A stretch of 64,000 nt of DNA. It comes from [Clostridium] saccharolyticum WM1 (GTDB lineage Bacteria; Bacillota; Clostridia; Lachnospirales; Lachnospiraceae). Numbering within the stretch: the first letter of the stretch is position 1; each line of letters opens with the position of its first letter. Location of the stretch: positions 3,682,501 to 3,746,500 of the forward strand of contig NC_014376.1 in the NCBI RefSeq assembly GCF_000144625.1, read 5' to 3'. A model generated the notes under the pieces. That model did not search any database. It saw only the letters and a list, made by a program, of their open reading frames with translations, and had not been told where the DNA came from. Shown here one piece after another: positions 26,792 through 35,650 of the stretch. Made by a program: the position numbers and the translations under genes.

Positions 26792-27667
26792 ATGGCAAGA
26801 AAGAGCAGTAAAACAGCCCACGTTATGAACCTGTTGGCCGGTGATGATTCCGAGTCTCCAAAGTCAGAAGCAGCAAAGGAAAACATTGCTGCCAGCCTCA
26901 CAACAGAATTGGGAGGAAGCATAAAAGAGTTGACAGTTATGGCCCAGCAGGCCTCAATCCAAACACAGGACGGACCATTAACCCCATCGCCTATATCCAT
27001 AATTGATATGTCATCCTCAGCACCGGATCCTGTAGCAGAATTGATCAAGCAGCGCCTGGAGGAAGAGGAAGGCAGCGAGGAAGGGTTATTACCGTCAGAA
27101 CAGGAGATGCCCCAGGATCTGCCATCACCTTCTTCTAAAGAGGAAGAACCAAGGAAAGAAACATTTCATGCGGATACAAAAGAGGGAGAATTAAAAGAGG
27201 AAACTCCTGTAGAAGACAGCCCAAAGAAGGAAGTTCCCAAAGAGGAAACTTTTATTTTGGAGGCTCCTGACTCGGAAGAACTTATCATAGAGACTCCTAT
27301 CGCGGAAGATCCTATCATGGAGACTCCCATCGCGGAAGAACAGAAAAAGGAAGATCCGGAAGCGGAAGTACCCGTGTCTGAAGCGCCCGAATCCAAACCT
27401 TTGGACTATGAGTATTTAAATGTCATGGAATATGTGGTAAAAAACAGGGTGAAAGATTATATGGAAAAATTTGATGTATGCCTGTGCGGCCGGTGCATTG
27501 CCGATGTGACTGCACTTGCCCTGACCAATCTTCCTCCTAAATATATTGTAGTGGAGCCCCCTTCTGCATCTCCGCTATTGAATTTTTACTCCAATCGTTA
27601 TTCTCAGCATATTATTGTAGAGCTGACAAAAGCCTGCTCAGCGGTAAAAGAAAACCCACACCATTAG
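26792..27667 (+). CDS. ComFB-domain protein with a long acidic repeat linker
   Basis: The 291-residue protein has a low-complexity Pro/Glu-rich linker (about residues 90-205, with repeated IAEDPIMETPIAEE-type units) and a C-terminal ComFB-like domain (about 207-285) with the signature CLCGRCIADVTALALTNLPP. ComFB is named from Bacillus competence. Recent work in cyanobacteria reports that ComFB-family proteins bind cyclic dinucleotides; I have not verified that for this branch. The start follows GAGGAG. It lies 23 bases after parA and its stop is in a terminator shared with the HDOD gene. Confidence 0.72.
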   Translation: MARKSSKTAHVMNLLAGDDSESPKSEAAKENIAASLTTELGGSIKELTVMAQQASIQTQDGPLTPSPISIIDMSSSAPDPVAELIKQRLEEEEGSEEGLLPSEQEMPQDLPSPSSKEEEPRKETFHADTKEGELKEETPVEDSPKKEVPKEETFILEAPDSEELIIETPIAEDPIMETPIAEEQKKEDPEAEVPVSEAPESKPLDYEYLNVMEYVVKNRVKDYMEKFDVCLCGRCIADVTALALTNLPPKYIVVEPPSASPLLNFYSNRYSQHIIVELTKACSAVKENPHH

Positions 27668-27680
27668 GCGTGGGTTTTTT
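27650..27680. terminator. bidirectional terminator overlapping the convergent stops
   Basis: AAAACCCAC and GTGGGTTTTTT flank a short loop and pair perfectly over nine bases, with T-runs on both strands. It ends the ParA/ComFB operon and the large fla operon. Confidence 0.85.
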
Positions 27681-28938
27681 CCTCTTCATTCTCCGATTCA
27701 TTACTGCTTGTAAGACCGCTCCATATTTCATTTACAGCCTCAACACAATCCATGTATGTCTGAGCCAGCAAGCCGGAAGGAATACCTAGCTGATCTGCCA
27801 AAACCCTCACGTTCTTCCATTCCGCGTTTTCATAGCTTAGAATGAGCTTGTAAAGAGTTCCGCAGATACCTTCCTGTCTGATGAGCGCATCCTTGATTTC
27901 CTGTGCCACCGGCACCTCTTCCAGTATTTCCTCCAAAGGAGCATCAATCATAAATTGAAGGGTAGAGAACATTCCCATCATGTAGACTTCGGACCGGATA
28001 ATGGGAAGGTCTTGCACATAGTCGGAAAGAGCCATGGCATAATTGGCCCGCAGGAAAGACATTTTCATGGTGGCTTCCAGGGATTCATCATTATCAAAGT
28101 CATTGTTAAAGCTAAGGAGATATACCCACTGCTTTAACTGGCTGATCCCCATGGTCACCAATGCCTGACGAATGGAGGATACTCTTCTCCGCAGAGCGAA
28201 ATAGGCGGAATTGACAATTTTAAGAAGCGAGTAGCTTAAGGCAGCATCACGTTTTATGATCTCTTCTATCTGCTCAATATCAGGCTCATCCTTTGAAACC
28301 TCAACAACCAGCTGGAAGAAGTTTCCTTCCAGGAACTCCATGCGGTTCACCTTTTTTGCCATTGCCTCTGCCACATAGCTTCCTTCCGCAAAGTCCGCAC
28401 CGATTTCCAGGGCCAGTTCATATTCTTCCTTTGTGTTTACACCGGTCGCAACACATTTCTTGTCGAAGCCTTTCATGGTATTGACTAGATTGATCAAGGA
28501 AGTACGTTCTTTTACACTGTTTTTATCTCTAATATCAATTTTTACGTAAGTGACGAAATCCAGCATGGAAAAGTACTTGGGAGAAAACTGGAAATCGTTG
28601 ATGGCAAAGACATAGCCTTCTGCCCGGTATTTTCTGATTATGGTAGGCGACAGGGGATGGATCATCACATGGTCTTCAATTTGAATTACCATTTTTTCCT
28701 TGTCGAAAATCTTTGGCGTGTTCCGGAATAACAAAGAAGGAGTAAATGTTACAAAAGTGAGTTTATCACGAAAAATGCTTTCCGTATTTTGCATCAGAAA
28801 GCCTGCAATGGTATCAGCTGCCGCGACATCCGAACTACTGTAAAGCGAGTCATAGTCCTTCTGGAACAATATCTCATAGCCGATAATCCTGTCCTCCTTC
28901 AGTGCCTTTATGGGCTGCCGGGTGACATACTTATCCAT
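27664..28938 (-). CDS. degenerate EAL plus HDOD domain protein (YuxH-type)
   Basis: The 424-residue protein has an N-terminal EAL-like region and an HDOD domain (about 207-380). The EAL signature reads YEILFQ instead of EAL, the DDFG site reads NDFQ, and the AEGVE-type loop reads ATGVN, so phosphodiesterase activity is unlikely. The HDOD part (KIVNSAYFALRRRV region) is a signalling fold without the metal HD. It is the last gene of the fla/che operon, overlapping cheV by eight bases. Such proteins act as c-di-GMP-linked regulators or scaffolds; the partner is unknown. Confidence 0.85.
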   Translation of the reverse strand: MDKYVTRQPIKALKEDRIIGYEILFQKDYDSLYSSSDVAAADTIAGFLMQNTESIFRDKLTFVTFTPSLLFRNTPKIFDKEKMVIQIEDHVMIHPLSPTIIRKYRAEGYVFAINDFQFSPKYFSMLDFVTYVKIDIRDKNSVKERTSLINLVNTMKGFDKKCVATGVNTKEEYELALEIGADFAEGSYVAEAMAKKVNRMEFLEGNFFQLVVEVSKDEPDIEQIEEIIKRDAALSYSLLKIVNSAYFALRRRVSSIRQALVTMGISQLKQWVYLLSFNNDFDNDESLEATMKMSFLRANYAMALSDYVQDLPIIRSEVYMMGMFSTLQFMIDAPLEEILEEVPVAQEIKDALIRQEGICGTLYKLILSYENAEWKNVRVLADQLGIPSGLLAQTYMDCVEAVNEIWSGLTSSNESENEEEKTHA

Positions 28939-29851
28939 TCTTTTCCCTCCTATGAAGCAAATGATCGATTACTTCTACCAAATGGCCGATCTCTGGTTTG
29001 CTTAACTGCTCGTCAGCTCCTAACTGCTTTCCTTTGATCATCAATTCCTGATTGATCATGGAAGAGAAAATAACCAGAGGTATATGCTTTAAATACTTAT
29101 CTTCTTTTACCAGCTTGGTCAGACGGTGCCCATCCATTTCCGGCATTTCAATGTCCGTAATGATCAGGCCTACCTTTTTATCCAAATCCGAATCGGTCCG
29201 GATCTTAACCAGATAATCCCATGCTTCTTGTCCGTTATTTTTAAAGGTGAGATTCTCATAACCGGCTTTCTTCAAGGCTGCTTCTATCATCTTTGTCAGA
29301 AGGATGGAATCCTCTGCAATGAGGATCGGGTAATCAATTCTTTCTCTTTGACCCAGCTTGTTGATTTCATCCAACTGAATCCCCGTTTCCGGAGCTATGT
29401 CAGCTACGATCTTTTCAAAATCAAGAATGGTAACCAGATCAGAGCCGCACTGAGCAATGCCGGTTGCTACGCCTTCCTCTCCCCGGCTTATGGTATCATC
29501 CGGCTTCTGTATATTCTTCCAAGAGATACGGCTGATTCCAACCACGCTGTGAACCCGGAACGCAATGTGCAGCTTGTTAAAGTTGGTGATAATGAATAAA
29601 TCCTTGCCCTGTTTTTCCGTTGCTTTTCCGGTCAGATACAGAGGAAGATCAATTACGGTAAGAAGTAAGTCCCTCGGCTTAAAAATACCTTCCACAGAAG
29701 GGTGAGCATGGGGGATGGGTTTCACCTTATCTGACATCATAATTTCACGTACTTTGGCAACATTAATTCCATACAATTCACCGTAAATGGTAAATTCCAT
29801 TATTTCAATCTCATTGGTTCCTGATTCTAATAAAATATCTGTTTCTGCCAT
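28931..29851 (-). CDS. cheV: chemotaxis protein CheV (CheW plus receiver)
   Basis: The 306-residue protein joins a CheW-like domain (about 15-160) to a receiver domain (about 173-300) with phosphoacceptor D233 in ITDIEMPEMDG. CheV couples receptors to CheA and gives a phosphorylation-based adaptation route. It is an established B. subtilis-type component. Confidence 0.96.
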   Translation of the reverse strand: MAETDILLESGTNEIEIMEFTIYGELYGINVAKVREIMMSDKVKPIPHAHPSVEGIFKPRDLLLTVIDLPLYLTGKATEKQGKDLFIITNFNKLHIAFRVHSVVGISRISWKNIQKPDDTISRGEEGVATGIAQCGSDLVTILDFEKIVADIAPETGIQLDEINKLGQRERIDYPILIAEDSILLTKMIEAALKKAGYENLTFKNNGQEAWDYLVKIRTDSDLDKKVGLIITDIEMPEMDGHRLTKLVKEDKYLKHIPLVIFSSMINQELMIKGKQLGADEQLSKPEIGHLVEVIDHLLHRREKNG

Positions 29852-29934
29852 AACTCTTCTCCTTTATCCCAAAATAATCCAGCAAAAACATCTGCCTAAT
29901 AAAATATCGGCATACTTCTGCCGGTTCATAATGT

Positions 29935-30417
29935 TTACAAAACAATTTCCGCTCTGCCGTAAGTTCGAATTTTCACCTGTCCGGTGCTCACATCAAAGGT
30001 CATGGTGCGGGCATAATTTTCTCCCACGTCCGCCGCAGCAAGACGGATTCCCTCTGAATGAAGAATCTGCTTCACGCTGACAATGTTACGGGCACCGATA
30101 TTTCCAAGGGTGCTGTTACCCTGCAATTCGAACATTTTGGCCCCCCCGGCAATTTTAGCGATCAGTCTGGGTTTCCTGGCTCCCATGATCTCGATTTTAC
30201 GAAATGTTTCCGCAAGCCCTGTATCTGCATACTTAAATATATTGCCGTCTCCCAGACCAAATACCTCAGGAAGCATAATATGTACAAGAGCTCCCAGCTT
30301 GATCATGGGATCATACAGGCTGATTCCGATACAGGACCCAAGGGCATAAGTGATCAGAATCCCCTCTTGCCTGGCAAACTTCATGTCTGCAATTCCAACC
30401 GTTAATTGTTTATCCAT
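29935..30417 (-). CDS. cheD: chemoreceptor glutamine deamidase CheD
   Basis: The 160-residue protein shows the CheD signature YALGSCIGISLYDP and GALVHIMLPE. The catalytic set Cys29, His46 and Thr23 is present. CheD deamidates receptor glutamines and is regulated by CheC. Its start overlaps the cheC end by eight bases. Confidence 0.94.
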   Translation of the reverse strand: MDKQLTVGIADMKFARQEGILITYALGSCIGISLYDPMIKLGALVHIMLPEVFGLGDGNIFKYADTGLAETFRKIEIMGARKPRLIAKIAGGAKMFELQGNSTLGNIGARNIVSVKQILHSEGIRLAAADVGENYARTMTFDVSTGQVKIRTYGRAEIVL

Positions 30418-31036
30418 TGGTTATCCCCAGCTTTTCCATTAAAAAGTTCAATGACTGTATATCCGGCATCATCAGCAGATCACTATGGAGCACCTTCCCC
30501 CCTATCACAAATTGTCCGCTGATCATCATCATTTTATCTGTCTGATAACCAAATTCCACCATTGGTACGCTTAATATCCCGCCCAGCATATTGACGGCTA
30601 TATCCGGAACCGACAAATTAATGGTAACATCACTAAGGGAGGACATGGCATTCACATAAGAGGAGATAATGATATTTCCGATCTCCTCCAATGCTGAGGT
30701 TTCCAAAACATTCAGCTGGTAATAATCTTCAATGTTCTGCTGCATGACGCTGGTTAAGACTTCATTGATAAAATCCAGCTTCAGAATAAACAGCATCAGA
30801 CCATTGATCTCACCAGTCATCTTGACCAGAATAGCAGCTACAATTTCTTCCGGATCACCCAGATACTTAATGGCTTCGTTATAGCCCAGGATCTTCACAT
30901 CCGGTAGTGTCATACGAACCGTTTTCCCTAACAAGGATGACAGTGCCGTGGCCGCATTTCCTGTTCCAATACTACCGATTTCCCTGATGAGATCCAGACC
31001 TAAACTATTCATTTCATCGTAACGCGTTATTTTCAT
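30410..31036 (-). CDS. cheC: CheY-P phosphatase CheC
   Basis: The 208-residue protein has two CheC repeats: LIREIGSIGTGNAATALSSL near the start and ALEEIGNIIISSYVNAMSSL near residue 115, each with the Glu-x2-Asn phosphatase pattern. It dephosphorylates CheY-P and binds CheD. GAGGGCG precedes the ATG. Confidence 0.94.
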   Translation of the reverse strand: MKITRYDEMNSLGLDLIREIGSIGTGNAATALSSLLGKTVRMTLPDVKILGYNEAIKYLGDPEEIVAAILVKMTGEINGLMLFILKLDFINEVLTSVMQQNIEDYYQLNVLETSALEEIGNIIISSYVNAMSSLSDVTINLSVPDIAVNMLGGILSVPMVEFGYQTDKMMMISGQFVIGGKVLHSDLLMMPDIQSLNFLMEKLGITNG

Positions 31037-31069
31037 GATATCGCCCTCTTTCCTTACTACTTATGGTTT

Positions 31070-31840
31070 TTACCTCAGAGTATTTATTGTCGCCTCAACC
31101 TCATCGGAAGTCTGTACCATTTTAAGCGCATAGGAATAGGCCCTCTGCGCCTCGATCATTCTGGTCATTTCCTGGGCAAAATCCACGCCTGACTCCTCTA
31201 AGGCTCTCTTTACCACTTTTGCATTTTCAAGCAGAATCGGTTCTCCATTTTTTTCAGTTACAGAAAAGACATTGTCTCCCTGGCTTTCCATGCCATCCCT
31301 TCTTGCGAAGGTATACACTCCGATTGCCCGGGGATCATGCTCTCCCTCTTCCAGTTCTGTTTCTTCCTCTTCTGTCTCCTCCTCACTTCCCGGATATGTA
31401 GCTGGTTTTACATCATAGGATATCTCTTCCTGATCCATATTCAGGACTCTTTTATTGTCTGAATTCACAAGATAGAACTTATCCTCCATTCGGGACAACT
31501 GAAAACGTCCGTCACGGGAATAGGAAACTTCTCCTGTGACAGGATCCTTTAACATGAAAAAACCTTCTCCTGCAATGGCATAATCATGTTCAAGGCCGGT
31601 TTCCTTATAGGGCATTGCAGAAAAATCTGTCTTTGTCTGGTCAACCTTAGTTCCGCTTCCGGATTTCGCTCCGTTATTTCCCTGGGTATTTCTCATCTCA
31701 GCATGAACCAGATCAGAAAAAACACTGTACTGGGCTTTAAAGCCCACAGTATTCACATTTGCCACATTATTGGAAACGATACCAAGCTTTGTCTGCTGGC
31801 CCAAGGCTCCCAAAGCACCTATGTAAAATGACTGTTCCAT
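31070..31840 (-). CDS. flgG: flagellar rod/hook-basal body protein, FlgG (FlhP) class
   Basis: The 256-residue protein has the rod-family N-terminal motif (LGIVSNNVANVNTVGFK) and C-terminal motif (EMTRMIEAQRAYSYALKMV). It forms a segment of the rod. An acidic, Glu-rich stretch near residues 155-170 is unusual. Naming flgF and flgG is by homology with Bacillus flhO/flhP; the two paralogues may be swapped. GGAGG precedes the start. Confidence 0.85.
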   Translation of the reverse strand: MEQSFYIGALGALGQQTKLGIVSNNVANVNTVGFKAQYSVFSDLVHAEMRNTQGNNGAKSGSGTKVDQTKTDFSAMPYKETGLEHDYAIAGEGFFMLKDPVTGEVSYSRDGRFQLSRMEDKFYLVNSDNKRVLNMDQEEISYDVKPATYPGSEEETEEEETELEEGEHDPRAIGVYTFARRDGMESQGDNVFSVTEKNGEPILLENAKVVKRALEESGVDFAQEMTRMIEAQRAYSYALKMVQTSDEVEATINTLR

Positions 31841-31853
31841 CGATCTACCTCCT

Positions 31854-32657
31854 TTATACTCTGCCTATGTCGCTGACAATCCTGCTCATAAGCTGATCAT
31901 ACATTTTAAGAACCTGCGCAGCACTTTGAGAAGCTCTTTGGCTGCTCATCATGGAGGTCATCTCTTCAATGGGATCGATATTGGATCGTTCGATGGTTTT
32001 CCATTGGATTCCGCCATTTGCTGCAGTCGCTTCCGCCGTGGTTGTAAAAGTGCCGTTATCACCTTTCACAAGCTGGGTGTAATCCGCAAAGTCCGCTACC
32101 CCGATCTTTCCTAAAAGCGTTGGCTCCGTATCTTCGGAATCCCCACCATCCTCGTCGGTTCCCAGGCCCTTTAAAGGCACCTCGTAAATATTGCCTGATT
32201 TGTCAACGGTAATATGGTCTGAGGGAAGCTCAATGGGATTTCCGTCCTCTCCCAAAACTCTGCCCATGGAAGATAAGCAGAGATATCCCTCATCATCCAG
32301 ACGGAAGGAACCATTTCTTGTATAAAGGCGGTTCCCGTTTGTATCCTCAATGGTAAAAAAACCAGGCTTTGTAAGAGCAAAGTCCAGGTTTCCTCCGGTC
32401 TCCTCCAGAGTCCCCTGATCGTAAGACGTATTCGTGTTTCTGGCAGCACGAATCATGGAAACCGTACCGATCTCCACGGGGTTGCTTTTGTTCCGGTTCC
32501 CATTTCGGTAAAGCATCTCTTCCTTAAACGTAGTGCTGACCAGCTTGTCCGATTTGTAACCAGGGGTGCTGACATTGACCATATTGTTGCTGATGACATT
32601 TAAATTCCGATTCTGGTACAGCATTCCTGATGCCAGATTGTAAAATCCATGAAACAT
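31854..32657 (-). CDS. flgF: flagellar rod protein, FlgF (FlhO) class
   Basis: The 267-residue protein has the same layout (LNVISNNMVNVSTPGYKSDK and the C-terminal EEMTSMMSSQRASQSAAQVL). It is the second of the flgF/flgG pair and lies 13 bases upstream of flgG. A Gly/Glu/Asp-rich loop lies near residues 170-180. Confidence 0.85.
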   Translation of the reverse strand: MFHGFYNLASGMLYQNRNLNVISNNMVNVSTPGYKSDKLVSTTFKEEMLYRNGNRNKSNPVEIGTVSMIRAARNTNTSYDQGTLEETGGNLDFALTKPGFFTIEDTNGNRLYTRNGSFRLDDEGYLCLSSMGRVLGEDGNPIELPSDHITVDKSGNIYEVPLKGLGTDEDGGDSEDTEPTLLGKIGVADFADYTQLVKGDNGTFTTTAEATAANGGIQWKTIERSNIDPIEEMTSMMSSQRASQSAAQVLKMYDQLMSRIVSDIGRV

Positions 32658-32683
32658 AACGTTTTGCCCCTTTCCTATTTAGC

Positions 32684-32702
32684 TGCCCGTGCACTTTGGG
32701 CA
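32684..32702 (-). repeat. short intercistronic hairpin between fliA and flgF
   Basis: TGCCC and GGGCA flank a nine-base loop in the 70-base gap. There is no T-tract, so it is a possible processing or stability element rather than a terminator. Confidence 0.35.
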
Positions 32703-32727
32703 TAAAGGTATACCTGTAAGGTGTTTC

Positions 32728-33504
32728 CTATTTACCATTTATAAAGCCAGTCAGATACAGCTTCAGCTTTTGAATCGCATTGGAATGAATCTGTGAGATT
32801 CTCGGCTCGCTGACATTCATGACCTGTGCAATCTCCTTCATATTTAATTCGTCCATATAATACAGCGAAATAACCTTTTGCTCATTTTCTTTTAAATTAT
32901 TTATTGCCTGAACCAGAATCTGCTTAAATTCCTCCTGCAGATAATGATCCTCTGGCTGTTCATTTTCATTGACCGCCGGAAGCTGCACTGTTTTTTTATT
33001 GTCGTTTCCTGCTTCAAGAACCATATCCAGAGACAGGACACTGTAAACATTGGTTTTTCCAAGAGCCTCCTGGTACTTCTCCAGGCTGATGTTCATATAT
33101 TCTGCCGTTTCCCTGGGGGATGGAAAACGGCCCAGCCGGTTGCAAAGCTCCATGACAGCATTATCCAGTTCCTTGGCATTCTTCCTTACGCTTCTTGGAA
33201 TCCAGTCCTGTTTTCGCGCCATATCAATGATCATGCCCCGGATTCTCTTGGAAATATAGGTTTCAAATTTAACGTTCATTTCCGGGTCAAACTTCTCGAT
33301 TCCGCTCATTATGGTCAGCACGCCTTCATTGACAATATCCTCCACCTGGGCAAAGCTTAAATACACATCCCTCATCTGAATGGAAATACTTCTGACCATA
33401 TACATATAGCGCATGACCAGTTCATGCTTTATATGTATATCTTTTGTCCGCTTATATTTAATTAGTAAATCTTCATTGGTATATTGGGTGAAATCCTGTT
33501 CCAT
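32728..33504 (-). CDS. fliA: flagellar sigma factor sigma-28/sigma-D (FliA)
   Basis: The protein (258 residues from ATG at 33504) has sigma-70 family region 2 (DIVNEGVLTIMSGIEKFDP, RGMIIDMARKQDWIPRSV) and region 4 (MKEIAQVMNVSEPRISQIH helix-turn-helix). It transcribes late flagellar genes and is held by FlgM. The start is not certain: a GTG nine bases earlier and a TTG overlapping the flhA stop are in frame, but only the ATG has an AGGCGG site about 11 bases away. It lies directly after flhA, where flhF and flhG would usually be. Confidence 0.93.
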   Translation of the reverse strand: MEQDFTQYTNEDLLIKYKRTKDIHIKHELVMRYMYMVRSISIQMRDVYLSFAQVEDIVNEGVLTIMSGIEKFDPEMNVKFETYISKRIRGMIIDMARKQDWIPRSVRKNAKELDNAVMELCNRLGRFPSPRETAEYMNISLEKYQEALGKTNVYSVLSLDMVLEAGNDNKKTVQLPAVNENEQPEDHYLQEEFKQILVQAINNLKENEQKVISLYYMDELNMKEIAQVMNVSEPRISQIHSNAIQKLKLYLTGFINGK

Positions 33505-33539
33505 TCCGACTAACACCGCCTTTCTGACACAATATCCTG

Positions 33540-35609
33540 TCAAATGGTGATATTTCCAACTGCCTGAATCTGAATATTATTTGCAATCTCGTTAAATGAA
33601 AGGACATATACATTGGGATAGAACTGTTCAATCAAACGGTAAAAATACAGTCTGACAACCTGGCTGGTAAGAATCACCGGCTTTTGGTCTAAGTCACTGA
33701 ATTTCTTGATCTGCTCACCCAGCTGACCGATCACAGACTGCATCACATCCGGGCTGAGAGCCAGATAAACTCCCTGCTCTCCCTTTGCCATGCTTCCGAT
33801 AATATTTTTTTCCAGCTCTGCATCCAGCGTAAGTACCTTCATTTGCCCTCCGTCACAGAACATTCTGGTTATGGTTCTCTTTAAGGCAATTCTGATATTT
33901 TCAGTAATTACATCCATATCTCTGGTGGTTGGAATTGAGTCTACAATGGTTCCCAGTATGGTCTCCATATCCTTAACCGGTACACCTTCCTTTAAAAGAT
34001 TGTTGAGAATCTTCTGAAAGCTGCTGTATGTAAACTGATTTGGAAACAGTTCATCAACCAGTTCTGCAGAATGTTTCCTGACATTTTCCAATAGCTGCAT
34101 AACCTCCTGACGCCCTAACAATTCATAGGCGTGCTGCCTGATGGTTTCAGACAAGTGGGTCAGCATAACGGAAAGAGGGTCAATGACCGTATAACCGTAA
34201 ATTTCCGCCATTTCCTTGTTCTCAGGGCGGATCCATTTGCTTGGGATTCCATATGCCGGTTCCACCGTTTCGATCCCGTCAACTTCCCCGGAAAGTGCGG
34301 GAGGCTCCAATGCCAGGTAATAATCCACCAGGATCTCGCCTCTGGCCACTTCTTCCCCTCTGATCTTAATAATATACTGATTGGTATTTAAGCTTGAGCT
34401 GTCCCTCAGTCTGACGGAAGGAATGACAAATCCCATATCCTGGGCATACTGCCTTCTGAAAATAACGATGCGGTTAATCATCTTGCCGCCGCTGTTTTCA
34501 TCAATTAATGGGATCAGGCTGTAGCCGAATTCCATTTCAATAGGTTCAACGTTAATGAGAGAATATACATTGTTTACATCCCGGTAATAAGACTCTTCAT
34601 CTGCCGCAGGCTGAGTACTCTCTTCCATCATGGCCGTAGCCGCAATCTCCTGGTTTCTCACTGCCGCCAGTTTTACCTTCTGCTCCAAACGGAATCCTGC
34701 AGCCACAAGTGCGACCGCCATAATTGCCAGCTGGAGCTTTGGCATTCCCGGTACCAGCATGAGGATAATCATGACAAAGCCCGTGATCATAATTGCCTTC
34801 GGCTGAGCCAGGAACTGGGCAGATACGTCTTCATTTAAGCTGCCTTCCGAAACAGCTCTGGTAACGATCATACCTGTGGCAGTGGAGATCAAAAGAGCCG
34901 GAACCTGGGAAACAAGTCCGTCACCTACGGTTGCTATGGAGTAAACGGCTAACACCTGATTAAAAGCCATATTGGACTGTACCATACCGATGATGGTTCC
35001 GCCAATAAAGTTAATGGCAGTAACAATGATGGAAATAATGGCATCTCCCTTTACAAACTTGGTCGCACCATCCATGGCTCCATAGAAATCTGCCTCTTTC
35101 TGAATCTTGTACCGTCTTATTTTTGCTTCCTGTTCATTGATCAGGCCAGAGCTTAGATCCGCATCAATGGCCATCTGCTTACCTGGCATGGCATCCAGGG
35201 TAAACCTGGCTGCAACCTCAGATACACGCTCCGTTCCTTTTGTAATAACAAGGAAGTTTACCAATACGATGATCAGGAATATAATAAATCCAACAACTAC
35301 ATTTCCCTGTAATACGAAATCACCAAAGGCTCTGATCACCTGGCCTGATGATCCCTGATTGGATAAGATGTTACGTGTGGTAGAAACGTTCAATCCTAAT
35401 CGCAAAAGGGTGGTAACCAGGAGCAGTGCCGGAAAGATGGAAAATTCCAATGGCTCCTTTATGTTCATGGTTATCAATAAGATTATCATGGAAAGGGAAA
35501 TATTTATGATAATCATTACATCCAATAAAAATGGAGGCAATGGGATAATCAACAGAAGTACAATCGTAATAACAAAAACTACTACGGAATTTTTCAGTAA
35601 ATTCTTCAT
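33540..35609 (-). CDS. flhA: flagellar export membrane protein FlhA
   Basis: The 689-residue protein has an N-terminal region of about eight transmembrane helices (1-300) and a large cytoplasmic domain. FHIPEP-family signatures such as DAMPGKQMAIDADLSSG are visible. FlhA forms the nonameric ring docking export substrates and chaperones. It follows flhB by 41 bases. Confidence 0.97.
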   Translation of the reverse strand: MKNLLKNSVVVFVITIVLLLIIPLPPFLLDVMIIINISLSMIILLITMNIKEPLEFSIFPALLLVTTLLRLGLNVSTTRNILSNQGSSGQVIRAFGDFVLQGNVVVGFIIFLIIVLVNFLVITKGTERVSEVAARFTLDAMPGKQMAIDADLSSGLINEQEAKIRRYKIQKEADFYGAMDGATKFVKGDAIISIIVTAINFIGGTIIGMVQSNMAFNQVLAVYSIATVGDGLVSQVPALLISTATGMIVTRAVSEGSLNEDVSAQFLAQPKAIMITGFVMIILMLVPGMPKLQLAIMAVALVAAGFRLEQKVKLAAVRNQEIAATAMMEESTQPAADEESYYRDVNNVYSLINVEPIEMEFGYSLIPLIDENSGGKMINRIVIFRRQYAQDMGFVIPSVRLRDSSSLNTNQYIIKIRGEEVARGEILVDYYLALEPPALSGEVDGIETVEPAYGIPSKWIRPENKEMAEIYGYTVIDPLSVMLTHLSETIRQHAYELLGRQEVMQLLENVRKHSAELVDELFPNQFTYSSFQKILNNLLKEGVPVKDMETILGTIVDSIPTTRDMDVITENIRIALKRTITRMFCDGGQMKVLTLDAELEKNIIGSMAKGEQGVYLALSPDVMQSVIGQLGEQIKKFSDLDQKPVILTSQVVRLYFYRLIEQFYPNVYVLSFNEIANNIQIQAVGNITI

Positions 35610-35650
35610 TCTTTTACACCATTTCTTTCAAGTATCTCTGCCGCTTTTAT

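Noticed and set aside
29126..29599. A 157-codon plus-strand ORF inside cheV
   Set aside because: It overlaps the well supported cheV and has no family features or ribosome site.
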